Assembly: GCF_900109035.1 (NCBI RefSeq)
Contig: NZ_FNYD01000002.1
Span: 124,001 to 188,000 of the forward strand
DNA length: 64,000 nucleotides
Source of the DNA: Cribrihabitans marinus
GTDB lineage: Bacteria; Pseudomonadota; Alphaproteobacteria; Rhodobacterales; Rhodobacteraceae
Reading direction: 5' to 3'
This document shows, in pieces, positions 1 to 8,363 of this stretch. Position numbers and translations under genes: made by a program. How positions within the stretch are numbered: the first letter of the stretch is position 1; each line of letters opens with the position of its first letter. A model generated the notes under the pieces. The model was not told the DNA's origin. It saw only the letters and a list, made by a program, of their open reading frames with translations, and made no database searches.

Positions 1-41
1 TCAAGCGCCTCGTTCAGATCGGTCGGAGCGTGATAGCCCAA
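1..41 (-). CDS. 5' end of a possible molybdenum-hydroxylase FAD-binding subunit (cut by window edge)
   Basis: Reading leftwards from a TTG at 41, the 13 visible residues are (M)GYHAPTDLNEAL. This resembles the N-terminus of the medium, FAD-binding subunit of xanthine/CO dehydrogenase-type enzymes, which often begins with a YHxPxxLxEAL stretch. An AGGGGG ribosome-binding site lies 9 nt upstream of the TTG. The frame further upstream offers no better start within about 100 nt. The gene would be divergent from the LysR gene. The call rests on 13 residues and could be wrong. Confidence 0.35.
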   Translation of the reverse strand, partial: MGYHAPTDLNEAL

Positions 42-64
42 GTTCTCGGGCCCCCTGTCGGATC

Positions 65-100
65 CTGCCGGTATCGGCAGGGTGGTTCTTGTTTGTATAC
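65..100. promoter_or_regulatory. Inverted repeat and GTATAC palindrome in a divergent intergenic region
   Basis: CTGCCG-GTAT-CGGCAG at 65-80 is a perfect 6-bp dyad with a 4-nt spacer. A GTATAC palindrome follows at 95-100, in the most AT-rich part of the gap between the left-edge gene and the LysR gene. This is a plausible place for regulator binding. The binding protein is not identifiable from sequence alone. Confidence 0.3.
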
Positions 101-198
101 GAATGATATTGAGGGAATTGGATTCGTGTCAATCATCAGTTTCCGCGGCGTCAGCGCTTGGCTATCCTGCCGCCATCCACTCCGGCCAGGAGCATCCG

Positions 199-1080
199 GT
201 GATCGAGTTGAGGGACCTGCAATTGCTGGATGCGCTGGCCCGGCATCGGCATTTCGCCAAGGCGGCCGAGGAATGCGGGATCTCGCAGCCGGCCTTTTCG
301 ATGCGCATCCGCAAGCTCGAGGACCGGTTGGGCATCTCGATCGTGCGCCGGGCCAACCGGTTCCAGGGGCTGACCGAGGAGGGCGAGATGATCGTCCGCC
401 GCGCCCGACGCATCCTGGATGACACAAGGGCGCTGGAGCAGGAGGTTCAGGCCGCGCGTGGCGAGATCACCGGCACGCTGGCGCTGGGCGTGATTCCGAC
501 GGCCCTGTCCTTTGCCAGCCGGCTGGTGCGGCACCTGTTGGCGGCGCATCCGCGCATCGTCACGCGGATCGAGACGCTGACCTCGTCGGCGATCCAGGGG
601 CGTCTGGATGACGGCACGATCGATGCCGGCGTGACCTATTCCGACAGCATCGGCGCGGATCTGCGGGTGGTGCAGCCGCTCTACGAGGAGCATTACGTGG
701 CGTTGATCCCCGAGCGCATGGCGGACGGGCAGGCGGCGCTGACCTGGGCGCAGGCGGCGGCGCTGCCGCTTTGCCTGCTGGTCCCGCAGATGCAGAACCG
801 CCGCATCATCGACCGGGTGTTCGCCGACCAGGGCCTGCACCCGCAGATCATCGCCGAGACCTCGGGCTTTACCGCCGCAATGGCGATGGCCTGCGAGGGG
901 TTGGCCGCCACGGTCGTTCCGCGCGTGTTGGTGGAGTCGCTTGGTCCGTTGGCCGGAACCCGGGCGCTGGACCTGATCGAGCCCACGGTGGCCAGGCCGA
1001 TCTGCCTGGCCACGCTGGACCGCGATCCGGGCCTGCCGGCGGTGGCGGCCCTGCGCACGGTAGCGGCCTCATTGGAGTGA
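199..1080 (+). CDS. LysR-family transcriptional regulator, probably of the formate dehydrogenase operon
   Basis: The 293-residue protein has the standard LysR layout. The N-terminal winged helix-turn-helix lies at about residues 5-62 (FAKAAEECGISQPAFSMRIR at 19-38), followed by a linker helix and a periplasmic-binding-protein-like effector domain from about residue 90. The GTG at 199 is preferred because AGGAG (188-192) sits 6 nt before it and the protein then starts at the usual LysR N-terminus. An in-frame start further upstream would add residues unlike the family. The gene lies 85 nt upstream of the fds operon on the same strand, so control of formate dehydrogenase is the natural guess. 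The divergent left-edge gene is another possible target. The effector is unknown. Confidence 0.9.
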   Translation: MIELRDLQLLDALARHRHFAKAAEECGISQPAFSMRIRKLEDRLGISIVRRANRFQGLTEEGEMIVRRARRILDDTRALEQEVQAARGEITGTLALGVIPTALSFASRLVRHLLAAHPRIVTRIETLTSSAIQGRLDDGTIDAGVTYSDSIGADLRVVQPLYEEHYVALIPERMADGQAALTWAQAAALPLCLLVPQMQNRRIIDRVFADQGLHPQIIAETSGFTAAMAMACEGLAATVVPRVLVESLGPLAGTRALDLIEPTVARPICLATLDRDPGLPAVAALRTVAASLE

Positions 1081-1090
1081 TAATCCGTCG

Positions 1091-1124
1091 CTATCGTGCG
1101 ATTGAGTATCGCGATTTGACGATA
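1091..1124. promoter_or_regulatory. Repeated TATCG/CGAT half-sites upstream of fds
   Basis: Between the LysR stop and the fds start codon there are TATCG at 1092, CGATT at 1099, TATCGCGAT at 1107 and CGATA at 1120. They form overlapping imperfect dyads about one helical turn apart, which fits a LysR-type activator site. I could not assign a convincing -35/-10 pair here. Confidence 0.35.
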
Positions 1125-1165
1125 TGGTATGCTGATGGAAAACGGTCCTGCACGCGGAGGACAAC

Positions 1166-2866
1166 ATGGCACCACTCGACAGCAAATCACCCGGCGGCAA
1201 GGGCGTCTGGAAATCCGGCCGGGGCAAGGGCCGGCACACGCCCAAGGGCCGGCAATTCACCGACGAGGCGCTGGCGGACATCCAGGCGCTGCTGGGCGAC
1301 CGTCCGCGCCGCCGCGACCTGCTGATCGAATTCCTGCACCTGGTTCAGGACACGCATGGCCATCTGAGCGCCGATCACATCGCCGCACTGGCCGCCGAGA
1401 TGAAGATCAGCCAGGCCGAGGTTTACGAGACGGCGACCTTCTATGCCCATTTCGACGTGGTGGCCGAGGGCGAGACCCCGCCGCCCGCGCTGACCATCCG
1501 GGTCTGCGACTCGCTCTCGTGCGAGCTGGCCGGCGCGCAGGCGCTCAAGACCGCGCTGGAGGACGGGCTGGACCCAGGCCAGGTGCGGGTGCTGCGCGCG
1601 CCCTGCATGGGCCGCTGCGACACCGCGCCCACGCTGGAGATCGGTCACAACCACATTGACCATGCCACGCCCGAAAAGGTTCAGGCGGCCATCGCCGCGC
1701 AGGCATTTCACCCGGCGATTCCCGACTATGAGAGGCTCGACGCCTACCGCGCCGGTGGCGGCTATGACAGGCTCTTGAACCTGCGTGAAAACGGCGACTG
1801 GGAGGCGGTGCAGGACACCGTGCTGGCCGCGGGTCTGCGCGGATTGGGCGGCGCCGGGTTCCCGTCGGGCAAGAAATGGGGCTTTGTCCGTGCCGAGGCC
1901 GGTCCGCGCTATCTGGCCGTGAACGGCGACGAGGGCGAGCCGGGCACGTTCAAGGACCGCTATTATCTCGAGCGTCAGCCGCATATCTTCCTTGAGGGGA
2001 TGCTGATCGCGGCCTGGGCGGTCGAGGCCGAGACCTGCTTCATCTACATGCGCGACGAATATCCTGCGGTGCTCGAGATCCTGCGGCGCGAGATTGCCGC
2101 GCTGGAGGCGGCCGGCATCGTGGCACCGGGCCATATCGACCTGCGCCGCGGTGCGGGCGCCTATATCTGCGGCGAAGAAAGCGCGATGATCGAATCCATC
2201 GAGGGCAAGCGGGGGCTGCCGCGCCACCGTCCGCCTTTCGTGGCGCAGGTCGGCGTCTTCGACCGCCCGACGCTGGTGCACAATGTCGAGACGCTCCATT
2301 GGGTCGCGAAGGTCTGCCGCGAGGGGCCGGAATGTCTGAACGCGACCGAGAAGAACGGGCGCACGGGGCTGCGCAGCTTCTCCGTCTCGGGCCGGGTGGC
2401 GAAACCCGGCGTCTACCTGCTGCCCGCGGGCTCTACCATCACCGATATCATCGAGTCGGCGGGCGGTATGAGTGAAGGGCATGTGTTCAAGGCCTATCAG
2501 CCGGGCGGGCCGTCCTCGGGGCTGTTGCCGGCGTCGCTGAACGACGTGCCGCTGGATTTCGACACGTTGCAGCCGCACGGATCGTTCATCGGCTCGGCGG
2601 CGGTGGTGGTTCTCTCCGATCAGGACCAGGCCCGCGATGCTGCGCTCAACATGCTGCGGTTCTTCGAGGACGAAAGCTGTGGCCAGTGCACGCCCTGCCG
2701 GGCCGGCTGCGAGAAGGCCGTGAAGCTGATGCAGGCCGACAGCTGGGACCAGCCGCTGCTGGAAGAGCTGTGTCAGGTCATGGGCGATGCCTCGATCTGC
2801 GGGCTGGGGCAGGCGGCGCCGAACCCGATCCGGCTGGTCATGAAGCATTTCGGGGAGGAGATCTGA
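1166..2866 (+). CDS. fdsB: NAD-dependent formate dehydrogenase, fused gamma-beta (FdsG-FdsB) subunit
   Basis: This 566-residue protein carries the diaphorase half of a cytoplasmic molybdenum formate dehydrogenase, homologous to complex I NuoE plus NuoF. Residues about 30-180 are the thioredoxin-like [2Fe-2S] domain, with ligands C114, C119, C147 and C151. The NuoF-like part follows: a glycine-rich FMN loop (GLGGAGFPSGKKW, about 226-238), an NADH-site motif NGDEGEPGTFKDR (about 253-265), and a C-terminal [4Fe-4S] site with C505, C508, C511 and C545. FdsG and FdsB are separate proteins in the characterised Rhodobacter capsulatus and Cupriavidus enzymes, so this is a natural fusion. The start ATG has GGAGG at 1156-1160. 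It would pass electrons from FdsA to NAD+. Confidence 0.93.
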   Translation: MAPLDSKSPGGKGVWKSGRGKGRHTPKGRQFTDEALADIQALLGDRPRRRDLLIEFLHLVQDTHGHLSADHIAALAAEMKISQAEVYETATFYAHFDVVAEGETPPPALTIRVCDSLSCELAGAQALKTALEDGLDPGQVRVLRAPCMGRCDTAPTLEIGHNHIDHATPEKVQAAIAAQAFHPAIPDYERLDAYRAGGGYDRLLNLRENGDWEAVQDTVLAAGLRGLGGAGFPSGKKWGFVRAEAGPRYLAVNGDEGEPGTFKDRYYLERQPHIFLEGMLIAAWAVEAETCFIYMRDEYPAVLEILRREIAALEAAGIVAPGHIDLRRGAGAYICGEESAMIESIEGKRGLPRHRPPFVAQVGVFDRPTLVHNVETLHWVAKVCREGPECLNATEKNGRTGLRSFSVSGRVAKPGVYLLPAGSTITDIIESAGGMSEGHVFKAYQPGGPSSGLLPASLNDVPLDFDTLQPHGSFIGSAAVVVLSDQDQARDAALNMLRFFEDESCGQCTPCRAGCEKAVKLMQADSWDQPLLEELCQVMGDASICGLGQAAPNPIRLVMKHFGEEI

Positions 2867-2891
2867 TGATGCGCTTGTCTCCTGCCCGCCG

Positions 2892-2952
2892 CGCCCCGGG
2901 CCTGACCCGGGGCCCCGCGATGTCCCAGAGGCCCCGGGTCAGGCCCGGGGCG
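2892..2952. repeat. Perfect 23-bp inverted repeat between fdsB and fdsA
   Basis: The arms at 2892-2914 and 2930-2952 are exact reverse complements, separated by a 15-nt loop. The core is a CCCCGGG...CCCGGGG-type palindrome. The transcript would fold into a very stable hairpin between the two cistrons. It resembles REP-type intergenic elements of GC-rich alphaproteobacteria. There is no U-tract, so processing, 3'-end protection of the upstream message or stoichiometry control is likelier than termination. Confidence 0.85.
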
Positions 2953-2992
2953 GGAGAAATGTCCGTCACAAGCCGCGCTCCGGAGGCCAGCC

Positions 2993-5755
2993 ATGCTTGA
3001 TGCCAGCGAGACCAAGACCGTCACCTTCCGCCTCAACGGCGAGGATGTCACAGTGCCCGATGGCTGGACCATCTGGGAGGCCGCCAAGGGCCGGGGTCTG
3101 ACCATCCCGCATCTGTGCCACAAGCCGGCGCCCGGCTATCGCCCCGATGGCAATTGCCGCGCCTGCATGGTCGAGGTCGAGGGCGAACGCACGCTTGTCG
3201 CCTCCTGCATCCGGCCCGCCGCCGACGGTATGGTGGTGACCACCGACAGCGCCCGCGCCGAAACCTCGCGCAAGCTGGTGATGGAGCTGCTGCTGGCCGA
3301 CCAGCCCGAAACCGATCACGACGCCAGTTCGCATTTCAACGCGATGGCCGATCTGACCGGCGTCAGCGACAGCCGCTTTCCGCGCCGCGAGGCCGAGGCC
3401 ATCCCGCTGCTCGATGCCTCCCACGTGGCGATGCGGGTCAACCTGGATGCCTGCATCAACTGCAATCTCTGCGTCCGTGCCTGCCGCGACGTGCAGGTCA
3501 ATGACGTGATCGGGATGAGCTATCGCGGCCACCTGAGCAAGGTGACCTTCGATCAGGACGACCCGATGGGCGCGTCGACCTGCGTGGCCTGCGGCGAATG
3601 CGTGCAGGCCTGCCCCACCGGCGCTCTGATGCCGGCCACGGTGCTGGATGACGCGCAAAAGGGCGACAGCGCGGACTATGACGAAGAGGTGCAGAGCGTC
3701 TGCCCGTTCTGCGGCGTCGGCTGCCAGCTCAGCTTCAAGGTCAAGGACGGCAAGATCAGATACGTGGACGGGGTCGAGGGTCCGGCCAACGAGAACCGGC
3801 TTTGCGTCAAGGGCCGCTTCGGCTTCGACTATGTGGACCACGCGCACCGCCTGACCAAGCCGCTGATCCGCCGTGACGGCGCCGAGAAGGGGCTGAACGT
3901 CGATCCGGCCAACCCGCTCAGCCATTTCCGCGAAGCGACCTGGGAGGAGGCGCTGGACGCCGCTGCCGCCGGCATGAAGGGCCGCGGGCGCGAGATCGCG
4001 GGGTTCGGCTCGGCCAAGTGTTCCAACGAAGAGGCCTATCTGTTCCAGAAGCTGATCCGCCAGGGCTTTGGCCACAACAACGTCGATCACTGCACACGGC
4101 TCTGCCATGCCTCCTCGGTGGCGGCCTTGCTGGAGAATGTCGGCTCGGGCGCGGTCACGGCCACGTTCAACGAGATCGAGAATGCCGATGTGGCCATCGT
4201 GATCGGTGCCAACCCGATCGAGAACCACCCCGTCGCCGCGACCTATTTCAAACAATTCGCCAAGCGCGGCGGCAAGCTGATCGTCTGCGACCCGCGTGGC
4301 GTGGGCCTGGGCAAGTTCGCGTCGCATCGCCTGCAGTTCAAGCCCGGCGGCGACGTGTCGATGCTCAATGCGATGATGAACGTGATCGTCGAGGAAGGGC
4401 TCTATGACGCCGAGTATATCGACCGGTTCACCGAGAACTGGGACGAGATGAAGGCGCATCTGGCCGATTACACGCCCGAGAAGATGGCGCCGATCTGCGG
4501 CATCGCCCCTGACGAGCTGCGCGATGCGGCGCGGACCTTTGCCAATGGCAAGGCGGGCATGATCTACTGGGGCATGGGGATTTCCCAGCATATCCACGGC
4601 ACCGACAATTCGCGCTGCCTGATCAGCCTGGCGCTGATGACCGGAAATGTCGGCAAGCCCGGCGCCGGGCTGCACCCCTTGCGCGGCCAGAACAACGTGC
4701 AGGGCGCGTCCGATGCGGGGCTGATACCGATGTTCCTGCCGGATTATCAGAGCGTCACCGATGACGGGGTGCGCTCGGCCTTTACCGAGGTCTGGGGATC
4801 GGAGGATTTCTCGAACGAGAAGGGCCTGACCGTGGTCGAGATCATGGATGCGATCCATCAAGGCCAGATCAAGGGCATGTATATCCTGGGTGAGAACCCG
4901 GCAATGTCCGACCCGGATGTGGACCATGCCCGCGCGGCCCTGGCCAAGCTCGATCACCTGGTGGTGCAGGACATCTTCCTGACCGAGACCGCGAACTATG
5001 CCGACGTGATCCTGCCCGCCAGCGCCTGGGCGGAAAAGACCGGCACCGTGACAAACACCAACCGGCAGGTGCAGATGGGCCGTCGCGCCGTCGCGCCGCC
5101 GGGCGAGGCGCGCGAGGACTGGTGGATCGAGGTTGAACTGGCGAAGCGGCTTGGGCTGGGCTGGACCTATACCCACCCGTCCGAGGTCTTTGCCGAGATG
5201 AAGCTGAACATGCCCTCGCTCGACAACATCACCTGGGAGCGGCTGGAGAGCGAGGCGGTGACCTATCCGTCGCTGAGCCCGCAGGATCCCGGGCAGGCCA
5301 TCGTCTTCGGCGACGGTTTCCCGCGCGCCGACAAGCGGGCGCGGTTCACGCCCGCAAAGATCATCGAGCCCGACGAACGGCCGGATGCGGAATACCCGTT
5401 CGTGCTGATCACCGGCCGGCAGCTTGAGCATTGGCACACCGGCTCGATGACCCGGCGGGCCAAGGTTCTGGATGCGGTGGAGCCCGAGGCGAACTGCTCG
5501 ATGCACCCGCGCACCCTGCGGCAGATGGGCATCGCGCCGGGCGACACGATCCGCCTGACCACGCGGCGCGGTTCGGTGCGGGTGATGGTGCGGGCCGATC
5601 GGGCGATTGCCGAGGACAACGTGTTCCTGCCCTTTGCCTATGTCGAGGCGGCGGCCAACATCCTGACCAACGCGGCGCTGGATCCCTATGGCAAGATCCC
5701 CGAGTTCAAGTATTCCGCCGTGCGGGTCGAGACCGACGGGATCGCTGCCGAATAG
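2993..5755 (+). CDS. fdsA: NAD-dependent formate dehydrogenase, catalytic alpha subunit
   Basis: This 920-residue molybdoenzyme oxidises formate to CO2 at a bis-MGD molybdenum site. Its N-terminal iron-sulfur modules are intact: a [2Fe-2S] ferredoxin domain (C42, C55, C58, C72), two ferredoxin-like [4Fe-4S] clusters (C154/157/160/164 and C197/200/203/207) and the proximal cluster next to the cofactor (C237, C240, C244, C271). The catalytic pair is C371-H372 in the motif RLCHASSV, with C371 the predicted molybdenum ligand. The C-terminal molydopterin-binding domain is present. GGAGG at 2982-2986 fixes the start. The fdsC and fdsD genes, which follow fdsA in R. capsulatus, are not found here. 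Confidence 0.96.
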   Translation: MLDASETKTVTFRLNGEDVTVPDGWTIWEAAKGRGLTIPHLCHKPAPGYRPDGNCRACMVEVEGERTLVASCIRPAADGMVVTTDSARAETSRKLVMELLLADQPETDHDASSHFNAMADLTGVSDSRFPRREAEAIPLLDASHVAMRVNLDACINCNLCVRACRDVQVNDVIGMSYRGHLSKVTFDQDDPMGASTCVACGECVQACPTGALMPATVLDDAQKGDSADYDEEVQSVCPFCGVGCQLSFKVKDGKIRYVDGVEGPANENRLCVKGRFGFDYVDHAHRLTKPLIRRDGAEKGLNVDPANPLSHFREATWEEALDAAAAGMKGRGREIAGFGSAKCSNEEAYLFQKLIRQGFGHNNVDHCTRLCHASSVAALLENVGSGAVTATFNEIENADVAIVIGANPIENHPVAATYFKQFAKRGGKLIVCDPRGVGLGKFASHRLQFKPGGDVSMLNAMMNVIVEEGLYDAEYIDRFTENWDEMKAHLADYTPEKMAPICGIAPDELRDAARTFANGKAGMIYWGMGISQHIHGTDNSRCLISLALMTGNVGKPGAGLHPLRGQNNVQGASDAGLIPMFLPDYQSVTDDGVRSAFTEVWGSEDFSNEKGLTVVEIMDAIHQGQIKGMYILGENPAMSDPDVDHARAALAKLDHLVVQDIFLTETANYADVILPASAWAEKTGTVTNTNRQVQMGRRAVAPPGEAREDWWIEVELAKRLGLGWTYTHPSEVFAEMKLNMPSLDNITWERLESEAVTYPSLSPQDPGQAIVFGDGFPRADKRARFTPAKIIEPDERPDAEYPFVLITGRQLEHWHTGSMTRRAKVLDAVEPEANCSMHPRTLRQMGIAPGDTIRLTTRRGSVRVMVRADRAIAEDNVFLPFAYVEAAANILTNAALDPYGKIPEFKYSAVRVETDGIAAE

Positions 5756-5781
5756 GCGCGGGACAAGGTGATTTGCCCATG

Positions 5782-5805
5782 CCACGCGCCCCTGGCGGCG
5801 TGTGG
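5782..5805. terminator. Hairpin between convergent fdsA and the TetR gene
   Basis: CCACGCGCC (5782-5790) pairs with GGCGTGTGG (5797-5805) through a 6-nt loop, with one G-U pair. It lies between the fdsA stop and the stop of the convergent TetR gene. It could serve as a bidirectional terminator, although no T-tract follows on either strand. Confidence 0.4.
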
Positions 5806-5806
5806 G

Positions 5807-6439
5807 TCAAGGGGTGACGCGCTCTTCGATATGGCGGGCCATGAACCGGCCCACCTCGCTTTCGATCGGGCGGCGGCCCGAGAAGATCTCGACGAAATCC
5901 GGGATCCGGGCGATCCGCATCCAATGCGTGTCGTCGACCGGCAGCGCGAAATAGCCGATCTGCGCTTGCAGGAGCGCCAGCGTGCGGGTTTCGGCCTCGG
6001 TCTCGGGGTAGCCGAAATGCCGGAACAACCCGGCAATGGCGGTGCGCCGCGTGGCATCCGCCTGTGCCAACCGCTCCGCGACCGCAGGGTCGGCGCGCGC
6101 CCAGTCGCGCACGGCAAGCTCCATCCTGGCGTCGAACAGATCGCGATCCAGCCAGCAATCGCAGAGGTTGAACAGCGCCTCGCAGATCGTTTCGGCATAG
6201 GCGTCGGCGCGGGAAAGGAGCGGTCGCGTCGTGCGCGTCTCCCAGCGCATCAAAAGCGCGTCGAGCAATGCCTTGCGGTCCTTGAAATGCCAGTAGAACC
6301 CGGTGCGGGACAGGCCGAGCCGCTGCGCCAGCGGCGCAACCATGACCGCATCCACGCCCGCCTCGCACAACAGCGCGGCGGCGGCGTTCAGCCAAAGATC
6401 TTCTGACCCGCGCGGGCGACTCGGGGCGGCACTGCTCAT
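5807..6439 (-). CDS. TetR/AcrR-family transcriptional regulator
   Basis: The protein is 210 residues if started at 6439. The N-terminal TetR helix-turn-helix is clear at about residues 12-60 (VAPLAQRLGLSRTGFYWHFK), and the all-alpha C-terminal ligand domain follows. An alternative ATG at 6454 would add five residues; neither start has a strong ribosome-binding site. It is divergent from the thioesterase gene, and the inverted repeat at 6458-6474 lies next to its start. Autoregulation and control of the thioesterase are therefore the simplest model. The ligand, perhaps an acyl-CoA given the neighbour, is inferred only. Confidence 0.88.
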   Translation of the reverse strand: MSSAAPSRPRGSEDLWLNAAAALLCEAGVDAVMVAPLAQRLGLSRTGFYWHFKDRKALLDALLMRWETRTTRPLLSRADAYAETICEALFNLCDCWLDRDLFDARMELAVRDWARADPAVAERLAQADATRRTAIAGLFRHFGYPETEAETRTLALLQAQIGYFALPVDDTHWMRIARIPDFVEIFSGRRPIESEVGRFMARHIEERVTP

Positions 6440-6457
6440 GGCCCCGGTTAGCATTGT

Positions 6458-6474
6458 TTGCCGCGGCGCGGCAA
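6458..6474. promoter_or_regulatory. Candidate TetR operator
   Basis: TTGCCGC-GGC-GCGGCAA is a perfect 7-bp dyad with a 3-nt spacer. It is nested within an outer GCATTG/CAATGC pair (6451-6476). It sits in the gap between the divergent TetR and thioesterase genes, the usual place for a TetR operator. Confidence 0.45.
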
Positions 6475-6595
6475 TGCACCCGACGGTTGAGTCCGTGAAT
6501 TCGACAGGGCTGTCGGGTTGGGCCGCGTTTCGGCGCTGGTCAGCGGCGGTCTCGCGGGCCATTCTGGGCGCACCGATCACCGTGAGGACACCGCG

Positions 6596-7114
6596 ATGAC
6601 ACGCCAGATTCCGCACTCGGGCCATGACGGCCCGTATCCCGCCCCGGTCGAGGTGGCCGGTCAGCAGGCCCTGCCGGAGTGGATCGACTACAACGGGCAC
6701 ATGAACGTGGGATATTATGGCGTGGCCTTCGACCGCGCGCTCGAAGTGATGCTGGACGACCATCTGGGGCTGGGCGAAACCTGTGTGGCGACGGCCGGTT
6801 GCGGGCCCTACGTGATCCAGTCGCATCAGCATTTCCTGCGCGAGGTGAAGGCGGGCGAGGCGTTCGGGTATCGCTTTCGCCTGCTGGACCATGACAGCAA
6901 GCGGCTGCATTATTTCGCCGAGATGGTGGCCGGGGCGGATGGCGCGACCTGCGCGACCCAGGAGGCGCTGATCGTCAATGTCAGCCAGGCGACTGGCCGG
7001 TCCGCGCCGTTTCCGGACTGGGCGTTGCCGCGGCTGGAGCGGATGGCGCAAGACCATCGCCAGTTGCCCGATCCGCCGCAGCGCGGCGCGGGCCTGGGGA
7101 TCCGGCGCCGCTGA
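6596..7114 (+). CDS. Hotdog-fold acyl-CoA thioesterase
   Basis: This 172-residue protein contains the 4HBT hotdog signature EWIDYNGHMNVGYYGVAFD at about residues 28-46. The DYNGHMN core carries the catalytic-loop Asp of this family. The region resembles thioesterases associated with carnitine/betainyl-CoA metabolism, but no carnitine genes are nearby, so the substrate is open. GAGGA at 6584-6588 supports the ATG at 6596. It is probably controlled by the divergent TetR gene. Confidence 0.88.
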   Translation: MTRQIPHSGHDGPYPAPVEVAGQQALPEWIDYNGHMNVGYYGVAFDRALEVMLDDHLGLGETCVATAGCGPYVIQSHQHFLREVKAGEAFGYRFRLLDHDSKRLHYFAEMVAGADGATCATQEALIVNVSQATGRSAPFPDWALPRLERMAQDHRQLPDPPQRGAGLGIRRR

Positions 7115-7324
7115 TCTGCTGTGATTGTTTCGGGATCGGGAACAGAAACGGAGGCAAATCTGGAATTGTTGCCCGTGAAAGCCCAAGTAACAGAGGCTCG
7201 CACGGATAACCTCGGCGCGAATCGGGCGGCATGGTAAGCCGAGGAGCCTGCGGGGGTGGGCAGTGTAGGTGTGTGACCCGGGTACGGGCGGCCCAAGGGC
7301 CGGCCGCAGGGCAGGGAGTGGCAT

Positions 7325-8359
7325 TTGGTCTTGCAGGACCGGACTGACCGGATCATGAGGATCGTCGAGACCGCCGAGGCGCGGTTCGGGCGGCCCGTAC
7401 AGAACGTCACCGCCCCGGGCGGCGGCGGGCGCTCCAGCTTCCGCCTGCATTTCCACGAAGGCTCGGTCATCGCCACGTTCCGCTCGGATCCCCGGCGCAC
7501 GCGGCTCGAGGCCTATGTGCTCCGACGCCTGAGCGAGCGGTGCGACGACGTGCCGGAATGCCTCGGCACGGTCGGCGACGTGATGTTCCAGTCCGATGTC
7601 GGTCGCCGCAGGCTCAGCAAGGTTATCACCCATGTCGACCCGCCACGGCGGAACGAACTGGCCGCGCGGGCGGTGGCGGGGCTGTTCCGCATCCAAAGCG
7701 CGGCACGACAGGCGAAACTGGCCGAGGTCGTGCCGCGCCTGGGCACCGATCCGGCCTGGGTGGCCAGCCTGGTGAACGCGGTCGATGCCCTCGAGCCGTT
7801 CTCGCACGGGATTTCCGACCGGTTTGACAGGGCTGCGGCCTGCGAGGTCCTGGGCGCGCCTGGGTCCCAGTTCGTCAAGTGGGATTGCCGGGCCGGCAAT
7901 GCCGCGCTGACCAAGGACGGCCGGCTGCGCTGGTTCGATTTCGAGTTCAGCGGTCTGCGCCACGGGGCCGAGGATTTCGCCTGGCTGATCGGAGACGAGG
8001 CCTGGCCCGTGGCCCCCGACAAGATGATCGACTTGGTCATCGACGCTTTCGATCCGGGTTGCGGGCAGGACATCGCCGAGTGGCTGGAATACCTGTCGGT
8101 CTACCTGACCTTCCACTGTGCCGTACGCCTGCGCCTGATCCTGCAGGAGGCGCGGCTGCGCGGCTGGCTGTCCAAGGCGCGCGTTCTGGAGTTCGACGAT
8201 GCGGGGGTGCATCCCGATTTCACCGCCCAGCTGTGCCGTGTCGGCCGCTATTTCGCGGCGCAAACCCGGCTGACCGCCCCGCTGACCTCCAATTTCGACA
8301 CCGCGCTTGCCAATTTCAAATCGGGATCGGCCGGGAGTGCCGGGCAAAAGGGGGGCTGA
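7325..8359 (+). CDS. Phosphotransferase-like (APH/choline-kinase fold) protein of the EPS locus
   Basis: The 344-residue protein has the layout of aminoglycoside/choline kinase-fold enzymes. It has an N-terminal lobe, a catalytic-loop segment K185-W-D187-CRAG-N192 and a metal-binding D205 in WFDFEFSG. In typical members the loop reads HGDxxxxN, so the Asp and Asn are kept while His-Gly is replaced by Lys-Trp. A TTG at 7325 is the chosen start because AGGGAG ends 6 nt before it; an ATG at 7355 is the alternative. The stop is 4 nt before the next gene, implying co-translation. It may phosphorylate a sugar or polysaccharide building block, but the substrate cannot be read from sequence. Confidence 0.7.
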   Translation: MVLQDRTDRIMRIVETAEARFGRPVQNVTAPGGGGRSSFRLHFHEGSVIATFRSDPRRTRLEAYVLRRLSERCDDVPECLGTVGDVMFQSDVGRRRLSKVITHVDPPRRNELAARAVAGLFRIQSAARQAKLAEVVPRLGTDPAWVASLVNAVDALEPFSHGISDRFDRAAACEVLGAPGSQFVKWDCRAGNAALTKDGRLRWFDFEFSGLRHGAEDFAWLIGDEAWPVAPDKMIDLVIDAFDPGCGQDIAEWLEYLSVYLTFHCAVRLRLILQEARLRGWLSKARVLEFDDAGVHPDFTAQLCRVGRYFAAQTRLTAPLTSNFDTALANFKSGSAGSAGQKGG

Positions 8360-8363
8360 CCCC

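Noticed and set aside
95-100. GTATAC as a GntR/FadR-type operator
   Set aside because: The flanks do not extend the palindrome and no GntR gene is in the window. It is kept only as part of a general regulatory feature.
82-198. A longer LysR protein starting at 82
   Set aside because: The extra 39 residues do not fit the family, and the GTG at 199 has an AGGAG at ideal spacing.
2869-3000. A small gene between fdsB and fdsA
   Set aside because: The frame is made mostly of the inverted repeat and its product has no credible features.
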